DNA from: Pigoraptor vietnamica
Lineage: Eukaryota > Opisthokonta > Filasterea
DNA: 64,000 nucleotides
NCBI GenBank assembly: GCA_943704525.1
Contig: CALSCQ010001689.1
Coordinates: 1 to 64,000 of the forward strand
Reading direction: 5' to 3'
Positions within the stretch are counted from its first letter, which is position 1, and each line of letters begins with the position of its first letter. Of the stretch, positions 35,834-47,969 are shown piece by piece. The notes under the pieces are model-generated. The model saw only the letters and a list, made by a program, of their open reading frames with translations, was not told the DNA's origin and made no database searches. Made by a program: the position numbers and the translations under genes.

Positions 35834-36085
35834 ATGGCTGCGGCGAAGTTGAGCGACGCCGCGGGAACTTTCGTCGAACTGTTTGTGAGCGACGCGATAT
35901 TCGACCTCATGATTGCACAGGATGTGGCTGTTGTCGCCGACACACTCCGCCTGTTAATCGAAGTGGCGTACGAACAGATTCGGAGCAAGGGAGGGACGGA
36001 GCGTGCTGTGTTGGCTGCGTACGGCGACGATGCGGTGGGCGCACATCTCTTCCCTATGCGCGACTTCTTTTTCTTTCTTGAGGCA

Positions 36086-36181
<96 letters not shown>

Positions 36182-39100
36182 CCTCTCCCTCTCTCTCTCT
36201 CTCCCTCCCTCCCTCTCCCTCTCTCTCTCCCTCTCCCTCTCCCTCTCCCTCACCTCGCTCTCCCCCTCACAGATGGCAAGGCGCATCAACATGTCCTGGT
36301 TGCATGCCGTTGCTTTCGCGCGCGAGGTGTACACGCGTGGTTTGCACGGCGAGCTCTCTGGAGCTGTCTTCGATGGCACGTATGCGTGGGACGGCGCGTG
36401 GGCTGCGCTTGGGCATTTGGCTGTGATCAGCGCCGGGAACGACGGTTCGGAGTGGTGGAAGGCGGCCTCGCAGCTGCTCGTCGTCTTTTCCCTCTGCCGC
36501 TTCCGAGAGCTGTGTCCGCAGCCTGTGTTCGACAAGCTGCGCGCGAACAAAGACCTCCAGGCGTCGCTCTACGCGGCGGTGGGGGGCACAGGGGAGACGC
36601 CGGCGTCGGCGTCGGACCTTCGTGCGGCGGCCGTGTGCATGGCGTTGCTCCACCTGTACCGAAACGTCGCCGAGTATCCCGCGATGCACTTGCGCTGTGC
36701 GCTGGCGGTCGTCCGGAATGGCGGTCTCTCATCCACCGAGACGCTGGAATACCTGTGTGGAATTGCGAGGGTTCCCAGCGTGCGAGAGAGATTCGACAGC
36801 GTCTTACGCGATCGCATCGCTCAGTTCATGCGTGCTAGGGACGAGGACACGTGGGTGCCCGACATGGCGGTGAAGGAGTGCATGGAACTGTCGATTGCAA
36901 TGCAGCGCGCGCTCTTCGACCAGAGAGACATATTTTGCTGCGAGGAGCACGACGGCAGTCCCGTGGGTGTCGCCGCGTGGCGTGCGAGCTGTCGAGTTGC
37001 CGGGACGGGCGCGGACGCTAAGCGGCCCATTCTGCCGCTCCTCGTGGGATGTCGCGCTCGAACTGCGGGGTCGACCTGGCCTGCGGAGCCACTGCCGATT
37101 ATCTGGGGAGCACTGAAATATGCTCTCGCGTACGACGGCCCGGGGAAGATCATGCTTCTGTGCATGTGGCACAACGCTTTGCATGCGGTGCTCGAGCAAC
37201 AGAGGTGGGGACGCGCCGGCGCACTGGACCTCACCCGCGTGACAGACGGCCGTTTGAACCTGCTTCTCGGGTCCCTCATCACCACGGATTACGTCGATCG
37301 AGTGGCGTACGCGCAGCTGGTCGAGTGCATTTTGGACGACCCGCGCCGCACGCCCGCCTTCGACGCGCTCTTCTTCTCGTCCATTGGCCCGGGTATCGCG
37401 CCCGTCCTCGTGTTGCTTCTGCGCAACGCCGATCGCGCCGGCGGCGAGGCTGCTTCGAAAGCCGCTGTCGGCGACGGAGCCCTGCGATCGGATGTGACGC
37501 TCCTTTTACGAGTCCTGGCGCGGGTGTGCGAGCGCGCGCCGCCCTTCCCCCTGGTCCAAATCGAGAGGGTATGGCCGGATATCGCGGAGATGCTATTGCG
37601 GCTCCTTGTGTGCGCAATCCGTTGTGGCCTCCACGACGCTGTGCGCTGGACCGTGCGTGTGGTGGCGTCCTTTGGGCGGGTTTACGGCGTGACGATTCGC
37701 GACACGATCCCCGACCTCGTCCCGACGTGTGAGGTAGGACTCACTGCAGAGCTCCTACGGGGCACTCCTGCGCACACCGAACGCGACTCGGATGTGCAGT
37801 TCGTGCTCGATTGGGTTTGTTCCAACAACACGCGTGACGTTGAGCCCACGACTTTGCGGCAGCTCCTGCTGGAGAAGCCCCCCGAGCGGGCGAATTTTCT
37901 GGCGTCTCTTCATGCGCGCAGTCCGGCGCTGCGTCCCTTGAACAACAAAAGCGCCACTGCGGCACCGGAACACGGTTGGGTTGACGAGGCGTTCCGCGCT
38001 TTCCGCGAGTATTTTGTCACGCGCTCGACCGTCGCGTTTGTCGCATTGGGACGCGAAAAGTCCCACCGCGACGCACTCGTTGCGTGGAGTTTCGTGGCCG
38101 CGCGAAATGTTCGGCAGCGCTATCGCGTCCGCGAACTGATGCTGAGCGAGCCTCCCGTAATCTCCGCCGACAACGTCATGGGCGGGTGCGTGGATCAGCT
38201 GTGCTCGTTCGTTTATGTTGTGAACACAACAGTCTATATGTGCACTCGCCTACGCAAATGCATTTTCCTCAAACTCCCCCTCCCCCCTCCCTCCCTCACG
38301 TACGCACACACGCGTGTGTGTCGCGCGCACATACACACACGCTGTGAGACATGTCCCTTCCGGCTTTTGAAATAGTATTGTGATCAGAGTTGGTTTGCGG
38401 GCTTCCATTGCGGTCCATTCGCCCGTTCTGAATCACCGTCATGCCATCTTTACAATTTCACTTGCGTCCACCTTGCTTAGGCTGTTGCTGTGCGTGGACG
38501 CGGGTCCGGACGAAGCCATGTGCGAGGCTGCGGGCGCACTCGTGGGATACGCCGTCTCAGAGCGGCGCCTGTCGATGGCGCCTGTCGTCAGTGCGGTGGC
38601 GCCACTGCGAGAGCGGCATCTCGCGCTCGTCGTGATCGCCGCGACACTTCGCACAGTTCAGAAGCGGATGGTGGGTGTCTGTCCATGGCCTTCCCTTGCG
38701 GTGCTATGGGAGTGTAATGTTCGTGTTGTCGCGTGCCAGGGCGAACTTGCTGCTGTGATCGCTTGGAAGTCGACGGGGATGAGCATCGCCGACGTGATGT
38801 CGACGGAGCAGCAGAAGGACGCTGAGAGGCATCTGCGCCGACTGGTAAGCCGAGGCGTGTGTGGCAATATTGCTGTCCCTGTTCCTTTTTTTTTTTTTTT
38901 TTCCCTTGCGCACGCGAGAGATGATAATTGTTCGCGCTGGTGCACTGTCGGGCCGTACATTTGCTGAGTAGGTGTACGCGACGGAATTGCGTGTTGTGTG
39001 GGTGCCGTTGCGTGTGATGTCATGTGGTGCTTCACTCACGAGTGCCGTCTGCGTACAGGGCATATGGTTCCTCTTCCCCGCTCAACTGGCCGCGCGTCCT

Positions 39101-39759
39101 CAAGTCGGCTGTGCCGCGTGCCAGTTCAAGCACCACCCGCATCTTGGAGATGCCACGTTCCTTCACGCGTGCGGCTTGGGTGAGTGTGGTCGGTATTTAT
39201 CTCTTCATGCTGCTGCGAACTAGCGTCATCGTGATAAGTGTTCGCATGATGGCCCAGTGCTCGGATGTTCACCCGAGTCATTTTTGGCCCTATTTCCCTT
39301 TAACTTCGATGAGAAAAGCTTATGTCACGCGCGTGAAGAGTGCGTTTTCGCCCTCGCTTTGTTTGTCGCGCGAGGCTGTGGGTACTAAAGAGAACAAAAC
39401 CAGGTTTTAATTCCGTAGCGGCAGGCGCTGACTTCGGCGCGCACGGAGGGTCCGCACTGAATTCGTCGGGTGCGACGACCTCGCACGCCCCTGCGCCGAC
39501 GCCGGTTGCGCACGCCACAAACAGCAGTGGCAGTGGCCGAGAAAGGGCTGTGGCGGCGCGCACTGCTGGGAACCCTCCGACATCGACGCAACCGATTGCA
39601 ACGGCCCCCGCGGCGTCACAGCGCGCGTGCGCGGCGTGTGGGAAGGGCGACGTCAAGCTGCTCAAGTGCGGTGCGTGTCTCGCGGTGCGCTACTGTTCCC
39701 GCGAGTGCCAAAAGGCAGCGTGGCCGCAGCACCGCAAGGCGTGCGCAGGGCGGCGATGA
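35834..39759 (+). CDS. MYND array copy 4 (961 aa)
   Basis: Exons: 35834-36034, 36273-38185, 38481-38670, 38740-38844, 39059-39179, 39404-39759. Exon 1: ADTLRLLIEVAYEQIRSKGG. Intron 1 is dominated by a ~170-bp CT tract that acts as a giant polypyrimidine tract before the acceptor CCCTCACAG. Body: GSEWWKAASQLLVVFSLCRF, RELCPQPVFDKLRANK, QRDIFCCEEHD, ALDLTRVTDGRLNLLLGSL, LVECILDDPRRTPAFDALFF and VRVVASFGRVYGV. Exon 4 gives GELAAVIAWKSTGMSIADVM. The exon-5 module is CAACQFKHHPHLGDATFLHAC. The last acceptor (AAAACCAG at 39,403) has a poor pyrimidine tract but is the phase-compatible choice I prefer. The Ser/Ala/Thr-rich linker differs from all siblings. The MYND finger is complete, ending AGRR. 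Confidence 0.85.
36088..36265. repeat. (CT)n tract in MYND copy 4 intron 1
   Basis: About 90 bp of perfect CT, then CCCTCT variants, ending at the 3' splice site at 36,272. It gives rise to false Ser-Leu and Arg-Glu reading frames. Confidence 0.95.
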
Positions 39760-39844
39760 GCCCTGGCGATAAACTTATATTAGAGTTAAAGGAAGGCCGG
39801 AAATTTCGAAGTGGCCTCTTTGGCGCCGTGTTGTTGGGAAAACA

Positions 39845-40180
39845 AGCCGGTGCCCGTGTGTCGGCCGTGTGGGAGGGCGGTATAGGCAACTGAGCTGAAG
39901 GTGTCGCACAGTGCGATACTGGTGCCGGGAGTGCCAAGGCGATTGCGTGGCCGTTGCACCGCCAGTCCGGACTCAGGCGGCTGATGTGAACTGAAGAAGG
40001 TGAGAGGCAGTTCGGCATAGCGCCGGCCAGAATGGGCGGAGCAAGGCGTGCCGAGAGGCCGGCAACGGGAAAGTCACTGGACCGGGGGCCTCTGAAACTG
40101 CAAACGTGCTAGTGATGCTACTGTCCCGCGAGTGCCACGCCGCGTGGCGACAGCATCGCGAGGCGTCTGCACTGGGCGAA
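39845..40180 (+). pseudogene. Two decayed MYND-finger fragments
   Basis: Between copies 4 and 5, 39,855-39,965 resembles a MYND exon at the DNA level: CGTGTGGGAGGGCG, then CAGTGCGATACTGGTGCCGG, GAGTGCCAAGGCG and GCGTGGCCGTTGCACCGCCAG. 40,118-40,175 repeats the second half of the finger: GCTACTGTCCCGCGAGTGCC then GCGTGGCGACAGCATCGCGAGGCG. Neither has an open frame, a full ligand set or flanking exons. They are probably remains of one or two lost array members, or products of unequal exchange. Confidence 0.7.
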
Positions 40181-40404
40181 GAGCTACGGCCGAAGTAAAG
40201 CTGACTTGGCCACAGTACAGCTGTGAGTGCCAGTGTGAGTGCCAGTGGGCGCCGGTATTGGGTCCAGCGGTAACCTGATCCGGACACACTACCACGCGAA
40301 CACGCACTTCTCCACAATCTGAAACACTATATTACAAGCACAAAGGCATTCTCCTCCACCCTGCGTTGTTCTCTACGCGTTGTCTGCTGTGCAATGAGCG
40401 CAAA

Positions 40405-43400
40405 ATGGCGTCGTTGGCCGTGCGCGAGTATTTGAAAATGTTGGCATCAGACACGGACGTCGTTGCCGTCCTCGCGGCGGCCAACGACGCACGGGGAACG
40501 GCCGCATTGCTCGAGGGCCTGCGCGTGACGCTCGCAGTGGCTTGCGAACAGATTCTGAGCAAGGGAAAGGCGGGACGCGCGCTGGCTTCTCGCGATGCGG
40601 CGGTGCGTTATCTCTAATTTGCCCTTTCATGTGTCAGGCAGTGGAACGAATGAGCACGTACATGCCCTGTTATTCACGTGCCTTTCTCTCCCCCTTCCCC
40701 CTTCCCCTCCCCCCGCAACCGATAGGCGGCGGAGTGCGTCCGCAATTCCTGTAGGTATGCCGCCCTTTTCGCACTTACGGTTTGCAAACGTGCACAACGC
40801 GGGGAGCTCGAGGCCGGCCTCGTCGTCGACGCGAATGCGTGGAAGCGCGTTTGGGTCCAACTTACTCGCATCATTGTCGAGACTGCGGAGGACGACTGTT
40901 CGGAGTGGGGCAGTGCGGCGACGGCATTGCTCACCGTCTTTTCCCTCTGCCGCTACCGAGAGTTGTGTCCGCAGCCCGTGTTCGACATGCTGCGCGCGAA
41001 CAAGGCGTTCGAGGCGTCGCTTTATGCGGCGGTGGGGGGCACGGGGGAGACGCCGGTGGGACGGAAGGCGCCCGTGAGGGACAGGCAGCCGCTGCCGCCG
41101 GGCGAATATGACCGCGTGTTTTTTGCGTGTGTTCCATTCTTCTATATTTATCGCTCGAACTTTGCGAAGTATCCCGCGATGCACGCGCGCCATGCCTTGG
41201 ACCTCGTCGCGAACATGCCCGATTGGTCCTGGGAAGCCCTGGTGTACATTCGCGGAATTGCGCAAGTGGAGGGAATTCGACGCGCCCTCTACGGGTCTCT
41301 GCGTGACTATATCGGTCGGCTCTCGCACCGCAGCGATGTGAAGTCGGTGAGGGACTGCATGGAGTTGTACGTTATTCTGCAGCAGGCGGAGAGTGATGCG
41401 CATGACGACGCCCCTTCCGTTGTCCGCGCGCGCCTCGATGTTGAAGCGACGCATGGAGGCGACGGTAACGCCGAACATCGCGCGCGAGTGGGGCTGACGG
41501 AGCACGCCGAGTCGATTCTGTGGGGCGCGCTGAGGACTGCTCTCTCACGTGAGGTGGACGCCGACACCGTGGACAGTTACCCATGGAAACGATTGTGGTC
41601 TCTTGCCTTGGAGGCCGTTCTCCAGCAGTACAAGCACGGGCGCATCGACGCACTGGATCTCACTCGCGTGTCTGACGGCCACTTGGACCCGCTCGTCGCG
41701 GCCTTGGCTATGGCGGTTAAGAACGACGCAGACGGAGTGGCATATGCGCAGATGCTGCAGTGCATCCTGGACGATCCGCGCCGCACCCGCGCTTTCGATG
41801 TGCTGTACTCGGCGTTCATTGGCCCAAAAACGGCGGTAACGCTTATGAAGACACTTGTTCGCGTCTCTGTGGGTCCCGGCGTCGACGGCCAACGGGCGGA
41901 TTCGGATGTCGCTATTCTTCTGCGCGCACTCTCGCGGACGTGCGAACTTTCCGCGCCCTTGAATTCTAATTTTACGAAAATCGAGGACTACCGGACATTC
42001 GCGACGATGCTGATGCGACATCTTGCGCGTACGTTTGGCAGTGGACGTGCCGACCAACAGCTGGCGCGCTGGATTGTGCGTGTGGCCTCGTCCTTTGCCC
42101 ACGCATTCAACGTAATAACCCTCGACGACGGCCACTCCGTAGACCTGTCCTTGTGCGAACGGGGACTCGTTGATGCGCTGCGGACGTGGGGCTCTGCCGA
42201 TGACTGGGTGCGCGACGTGCGGTTTGTGCTCGAGTGGGTGCGGGGCATCGGCGAATTGGAGAGTGGACGTTGCGATGACGCCGCCGTGGGGGGTGCGCCC
42301 ATGCTCACGCCTGGAGAGCGAGTTGTTTATGTTCTGACGCGTTCAGGCACAGGGGTCACGTGCGATTGTGCGTTGGGGGTGCCGGTAGTCCAAGATCTCG
42401 GTTGGTACGGCGCGGCCGTGGACGCCGTCCAGACGTGGCTGAACTCGAGCTCGATGGCTGCGTTGGAAAAGCTGGTCAAGGGCACGGCCAACTCGACCCG
42501 CGACGTGCTCGTTGTGTTCATCACCTTCGGCGCAATGAACATGTGGCGACGGGTGCTCCTCGCGAATGCCCTGTGGGGATCCGCCTTCTTGTCTGCCGAG
42601 AACATTGTGGCCGGGTGCGTGTCTATGGTTTGCCGTGGCACACGCGCATCCCCAAGCGTGGACTGTTACTGCATTCCTTTTCACGGTGTGCCCGAATGTT
42701 TGTGCCAGCGTGCGCACAGTGAGCTTGATGTTATGTGTCGTCTGTTGTGTCCTCTTCACAAGGCAACTAATGGACGACCTGTCGTGAGTTCTTCTTCAAA
42801 CTGACCAATCCCAACACCACGTGTTGCATGTGCAGAATTAAGCTGCTGCTGAGCTGCACCCCACCGCCCGACGAGCACGTGTGCGACGACGCCGCCGATT
42901 TCCTCGCTCATGCCATCTGGGCGCAGCGCGTGACGTTGGGGGCCGTCGTCGCTGCACTTGCGCCGCTGCGGGAGCACCCCTGCACCTTCCTCATAATCGC
43001 GATTGCAATGCGCTGGCTCAAGGCGTCGGCGGTTGGTACCTTTATGTCCAGAGTAGATGACTGTAGGTATCGAGAATGGATGCATTGATGCTTTGTTAAC
43101 GTCGTTGTATTCTTAGGGCGAATACGTTGCCGTGAATGAGTGGAAGTCGACGGGGATGAGCATCACCGACTTGATGTCGACCCAACTGCGGAAGGACCCT
43201 GAAACGCACCTGCGCCGGCTGGTGAGCGCCGCGCCGCATGACTCCGCTGTGTCTATTTCCTTTTGTATTGGGCGGTCGAAACCATCATTCGGCTCGCATT
43301 GAGAGCATATTTGCATGGCTGTCCTGGGTGTAGTGTATGTGTGAGGGTGCGTGCGTGAGGATGATTATGCATACATGCTCGAAATGCCGTTCGTTGGCTA

Positions 43401-44346
43401 ACAGCGCCGTCTGTGTGCAGGATATCTCTTTTCTCTCTCCCTCTGAATTTTCCGCGCGCCCGAAGGTCGCTTGCCCCTTGTGCCAGGTCAAGTACCACCC
43501 GTTCTTCGCCGACTTCGATGAAAGCGCTGTATCCCATCTGTGCGACAAAGGTGAATCAGATTTCTCTTTCATTCGTTTGTGAGTCGGTGTTATTGGGGGC
43601 CCGATTGTGAAGTCACTTGCTGTGCCCCTCCACCAATCCAAGGCAGGTCATTTTCCCTTCGCACAAACACTGCGACCACCCTCTTTCTTCTATGCGTTCA
43701 CTGCGACCATCCCCTCTTTCTTTTATGCGTTGTCGCATGGGGTGAAGGAGGGACTCTTTCATATTGGCTCATGGTACGAGTGTTTCTTGCCCCTTCTGCG
43801 TGCTAATGGCCAGTTGTCAACGCAGGAACGGGCAGCGGAACCAGTGTGCGCGACGCCAAGGCAAATCATGAAGCACCCGTGCAGGCACTCACCGACGGGT
43901 CATTCGGATGGCCATTTGAGAGACAGCGTGCGTCCGCTGCGACTGCGCCGGCGCTCTCATCGAACACCGCTAAACATGCGCAAACACTCGCGGCGGTAGG
44001 AGGGGACGCACGCGACACCGCTGCTACGACTGCGGTTTCGCGAAAGACAGACCAAGCCGATGTGAAGGGGGCTGCTGTGGACACGCGGACATCAGCGCCC
44101 GAGAACAGTGCACCTACTTCCCCCTCTCCCTCTCTTCCGCCGTCTGCCGAGCCGGCCCCGCGGTCCAGCAACCAAGGCACGTCCGCGTGCGATGAGTCCC
44201 CAGTTTCGCGCACGTGCGCGGCGTGTGGGAAGGGCGACGTCAAGCTGCTCAAGTGCGGCGGGTGTCTCGTGGTGCGCTACTGTTCCCGCGAGTGCCAAAA
44301 GACCGCGTGGCCGCAGCACCGCAAGGCGTGCGCAGGGCGGCGATGA
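40405..44346 (+). CDS. MYND array copy 5 (1012 aa)
   Basis: Exons: 40405-40602, 40726-42614, 42836-43031, 43117-43221, 43421-43550, 43826-44346; all phases fit. Exon 1: LEGLRVTLAVACEQILSKGK. Body: FSLCRYRELCPQPVFDMLRA, ALDLTRVSDGHLDPLVAALA, LQCILDDPRRTRAFDVLYSA and VRVASSFAHAFNV. The ICC-x-EHD motif is replaced by AESDAHDDAPS and the F-G-R-V-Y-G motif by F-A-H-A-F-N, so this body has drifted most after copy 1. Exon 4: GEYVAVNEWKSTGMSITDLM. The exon-5 module is CPLCQVKYHPFFADFDESAVSHLC. The longest linker of the array, rich in Thr/Ala/Ser/Pro, precedes an intact MYND finger whose DNA is nearly the same as copy 4, including the bases after the stop. Confidence 0.85.
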
Positions 44347-44513
44347 GCCCTGGCGATAAACGGGACGCACTTGCGTTGAACTAAAAGTTGAGCAAAGGGG
44401 ACAGAGCGGAGGAACGTGTGCTCTACGGTTGACTGTTTCGCTTTAATACGAAGGTGTGCGACAGGCACTGAACGTTCATTACGCCTCGGCACGCACACAC
44501 ACCGCGGAGTCCC

Positions 44514-47500
44514 CTACTTGATGCTGCAGGTCGACGGCACGAGGAACGTCCCAAAGCCCACTTGCTGGAGCTCCCCCTGATCGCCTTTCAGAACGGTCTC
44601 GATGAGACGGCGCTCGGCGTCCTCCCGCGTGCTAGCGCCCGTAAGTCCGGCGCTGGTGTACATGTCCAGTGACGCGAGGGTACCGCCCTCGTAGCGACCG
44701 TTGGGGCACACCCACGCATACCGATAACCACCGCACTGGCCGTTCTGACACCCCGGCGGATGGTCAACGAGGTCGCCCACTGGGTAGGACCTCGCGACAT
44801 TAAAGTTGGAATTCTTACCGCACGGGCACGTTGTAACCTTGTACGGAAATTCGGAGTCATGCGTAGACTCGACGCGGCAGTCCTCGCTGAAGCAGATCTG
44901 CCACTTGGCCGGCATGAGGATGCGGACGAGAGACGTGCGCACGGCTGCGGTTGAGTTCTTCATGGACGTCACGAGTTCGTAGTCTGAAACCATGCCGACG
45001 GTCAACAGAACAGCGCCGAACATACGAACACGGAGCGGATTTTCGGCGAGCGACTCGAGTTGGTGGGCGTATTCGGTGTAGAGCGCCATGTGCCTGTCCT
45101 GCATGACGGACTTGAGCTGCGCAGCAGCCGCCTCAAGTGGCGCGTCCGGGTCGTAGCTCTCCTCCTTGGCCGCGATGACTTCGCCGATGCCTTGGAACAT
45201 GCCTGGGCAAGGGCAAATGGGTTGCCATTAGACGACGCTGCAACGGCAACGGAAACAGTTCGCGACATATGGCGACGGTGGCACAGACGCAGGCGGATAG
45301 CGCCATACAAATTGGAGACAATGTTTGCAGGCAGTTGCGATAGAGGCGGACAGTTGGCGGTTGTGGCCGCACAGTCATGGGTTCCTAAACAGACACTCGG
45401 CGGCCAGTACTCACTTGTCCACAGGGAGAGTGGCGTGCCAACGTAGGGCAGTTGGCTGAACAGCGAGAGGGCGAGGTTGAGATACGCCGTGGACAGTTTG
45501 CCTCGAACCTATTGTTGCGTAAGCGCCAAAGGTCAGCCACCGAACATCCGCGCAAACAAGGGGTCTATTGAGCAAAGCGTCGGACGCACGATAGGCACCT
45601 GGCCCATGCATAAGGCAGTCGGCCGACACATTGCACTCCATCCCGGTCAATGCGGCTGCACAACAACACACGCAACTGCGCGCACGCATTCACCCACCAC
45701 TGTGGTCGCGTCGTCCGCACTCACGGTCAGCTTCGCACCGTCGATATTGGCCTGCACAATTTCGAAATGCGTGTCGAGGGCGAGCTTTGTGATCATGAGC
45801 GACGAGTGGAGCAGGCGAACGGCATTGAATTCCGACCGAAGAACCCGCAAGACGCGCTCGACGCACGCACTCTTGCATGCGGGGTGGTGGTAATCAGGGT
45901 CATCGCCGCTCACAAGGTTCAAAATCGTGTGCGCAAAGTACACATCCTCAATTCGGCTGAGCCAACGCTGAGCCGCATCCCCGGTGCCAACGCCCTGGGA
46001 CGCATAAAGCGCTCTGCGCACGTTCGCATGACGAAAATTAGGCAAAGACCAAGCGAAACGGCGCAAGAAAGAAAGATAAAGGAGCCTCCGTTTGTGCACT
46101 AATAGGGGCTGAAAAGGGACAGGCGAGAGAGGCTTCGGCTCGGAATGAGGCGGGTGTACTTCGCACCCACATACCCAATCGAAAAAAAGTGGGACTCACC
46201 GAATATCGTCACTCCTGACGATGACGTGGCTGATGGCGCGATAAGCCGCCTCTTCCGGCGACCCTGCTCCAAACTCCCAGTACTTGTCGCTCTCGCTGCT
46301 GTCTTTCAGCTCCTTGATGCGGCGGAAGAGGTTCTCGTCGTGCACAAGCATTTCACCCGATTCGCTGAACACGGCTGCAGTGAAAAACGGTCACCAGGGA
46401 CGAAGAGATGACGCAGCGGCGCGAACATACAAACTCGGCGGCACTAAAACAGCGGCAACATATAGAAGAGTCCTTCCGCCCACCCACCGGGACACGTGAC
46501 ACGGCCATTCATTGCCTTGATTGTCTCATTGGACGACGGCTGGAAGAAGCATGCACGCACGTTATGCACGCGGTGCCCAGGAGGGACCATCCCAAACCCC
46601 CAGGCGCAGTGCAGCGCATCCCCGTCCTCGATCGCCTCGTCGTCGTACGACGGGCACGTGCATTCCACTACGGCCGAATCGTTGGTCACGGCGACGCCGT
46701 ACCCGCTCCCACACAGCGCCACCCTGTCCTTGGGCACACGGGACTTGTGCGGCGCTGAACCAGCGGCAATCCACCGGCAGGTGATGTTGCCGTCGAAGTT
46801 GTCCTTCGGGTCGTCGGGACTCGCGCACTCGCAGCGAAACATATCTCCGTCGCGCACCGCATACCCGGAGCTGCAAAAGGCGGCCTCCCAGACGCGTGCC
46901 CCGTAAGGAGCATTCTTCCCCCACGCGCACGTGTTGATTGCGTACAGCGGGTCGTCAACAGAGGGGCACGAGCACAGGCCGTACTCACTGCCGGGATGCT
47001 TCCCCATGTACGAGGATATGCATGCATCGGCTCCCGCGTTCGCAAGGTCAATGCGCATACCATTGGGCACCTTGTGCGAATCGTGCGTCCAACAATCGGC
47101 GCAGCGCACGTCAGAGTCGTACGGCTTGTGGTAGAGCGGGTCGTCAGGGCTCGCGCAGGAGCAGCGGGCAGCCACGCAAATGACGTACGCCATGCGATCA
47201 GCTTCCACGAAAACAGGAAGGCCGTCAGTGCGACCCGTTTCGCAACGTTCTTCCAGCTTTTCGATAAAACGCCCGTGCTCGTCGTACGTCCAGTCGATAA
47301 TCACGCGCTTACCCGTCGGTACAGACCCTGCCGCCCACAGGCAGTTTCCGGAGCCATCTGTGGGGTCGTCAACGGACGCACACAAACACCGCGCCTCAGG
47401 CTCCATGACAGTCGATTCCGCGCGCATGCACACGGCGTTACCGGCGCATGTGTGAGCACCCGTTCTGTTGCAGCCGAATGCGCCGAGAGGAACGGGACTG

Positions 47501-47969
47501 TTGGCAGGGACGTCTGCGGGGGAAATGCGGACAGTTGGACTCTGAATTGCACAAGTTCCGCACGTGACGAGTAATACAGCAAACAGTGCAAAAAGAAGAG
47601 GAAGAATTGCTCTTCGCAACGCCAAAAAAACTCCCAGCTCGCACCTTGGCAACGGTAGCGTTGGGGCCCGCTGAGCCGGCTGATGGGTTGGCCATATTTC
47701 GACCTGCAGCACAGGGTTGAGTCAACAAATTCGCCGGTCCTCGCCGTGTTGTCACCACGCCAGTGGAGAGGGTTACGGCAGTCCCCCGTGCCCGCCGCGG
47801 CGGTCGAATCGTCGGGAATAGGGAGACCTGGAGCCACTGCATGATGTGGAAGCACTCAGTGACTACGCAAAGGGCGACAAGGGACAACTCTGAAGCGGCA
47901 CTCACCGGACGCAAGTGCGGCAAAGACAGCGGCTGCGCAGAGCAGCGCGAAAGTCCGCTGAAGTTCCAT
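44514..47969 (-). CDS. Secreted cysteine-rich protein with five C-x-C-x-S-x-D-D modules
   Basis: 816 aa, exons in phase: 47969-47906, 47703-47645, 47541-46488, 46374-46200, 46013-45698, 45508-45415, 45202-44514. The signal peptide is MELQRTFALLCAAAVFAALAS. Exon 3 encodes five ~60-70-resid modules, each opening C-x-C-x-S-x-D-D (CLCASVDDP, CSCASPDDP, CSCPSVDDP, CECASPDDP, CTCPSYDDE) and most closing with C-x-W...P-x-G-x-R-(V/I). The later half is helical (LRVLRSEFNAVRLLHSSLMI). The last exon has a second Cys set: CFSEDC, TTCPCGK, PGCQNGQCGG, CPNGRY. I do not recognise a family; EGF-like or lectin-like folds are possible. No transmembrane anchor is obvious at the end (VPSTCSIK). The gene interrupts the MYND cluster in the opposite orientation. 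Confidence 0.8.

Noticed and set aside
36003-36272. In-frame Ser-Leu run before MYND copy 4 exon 2
   Set aside because: It is the CT tract of intron 1. The acceptor at 36,272 and sibling structure show that the exon begins after it.
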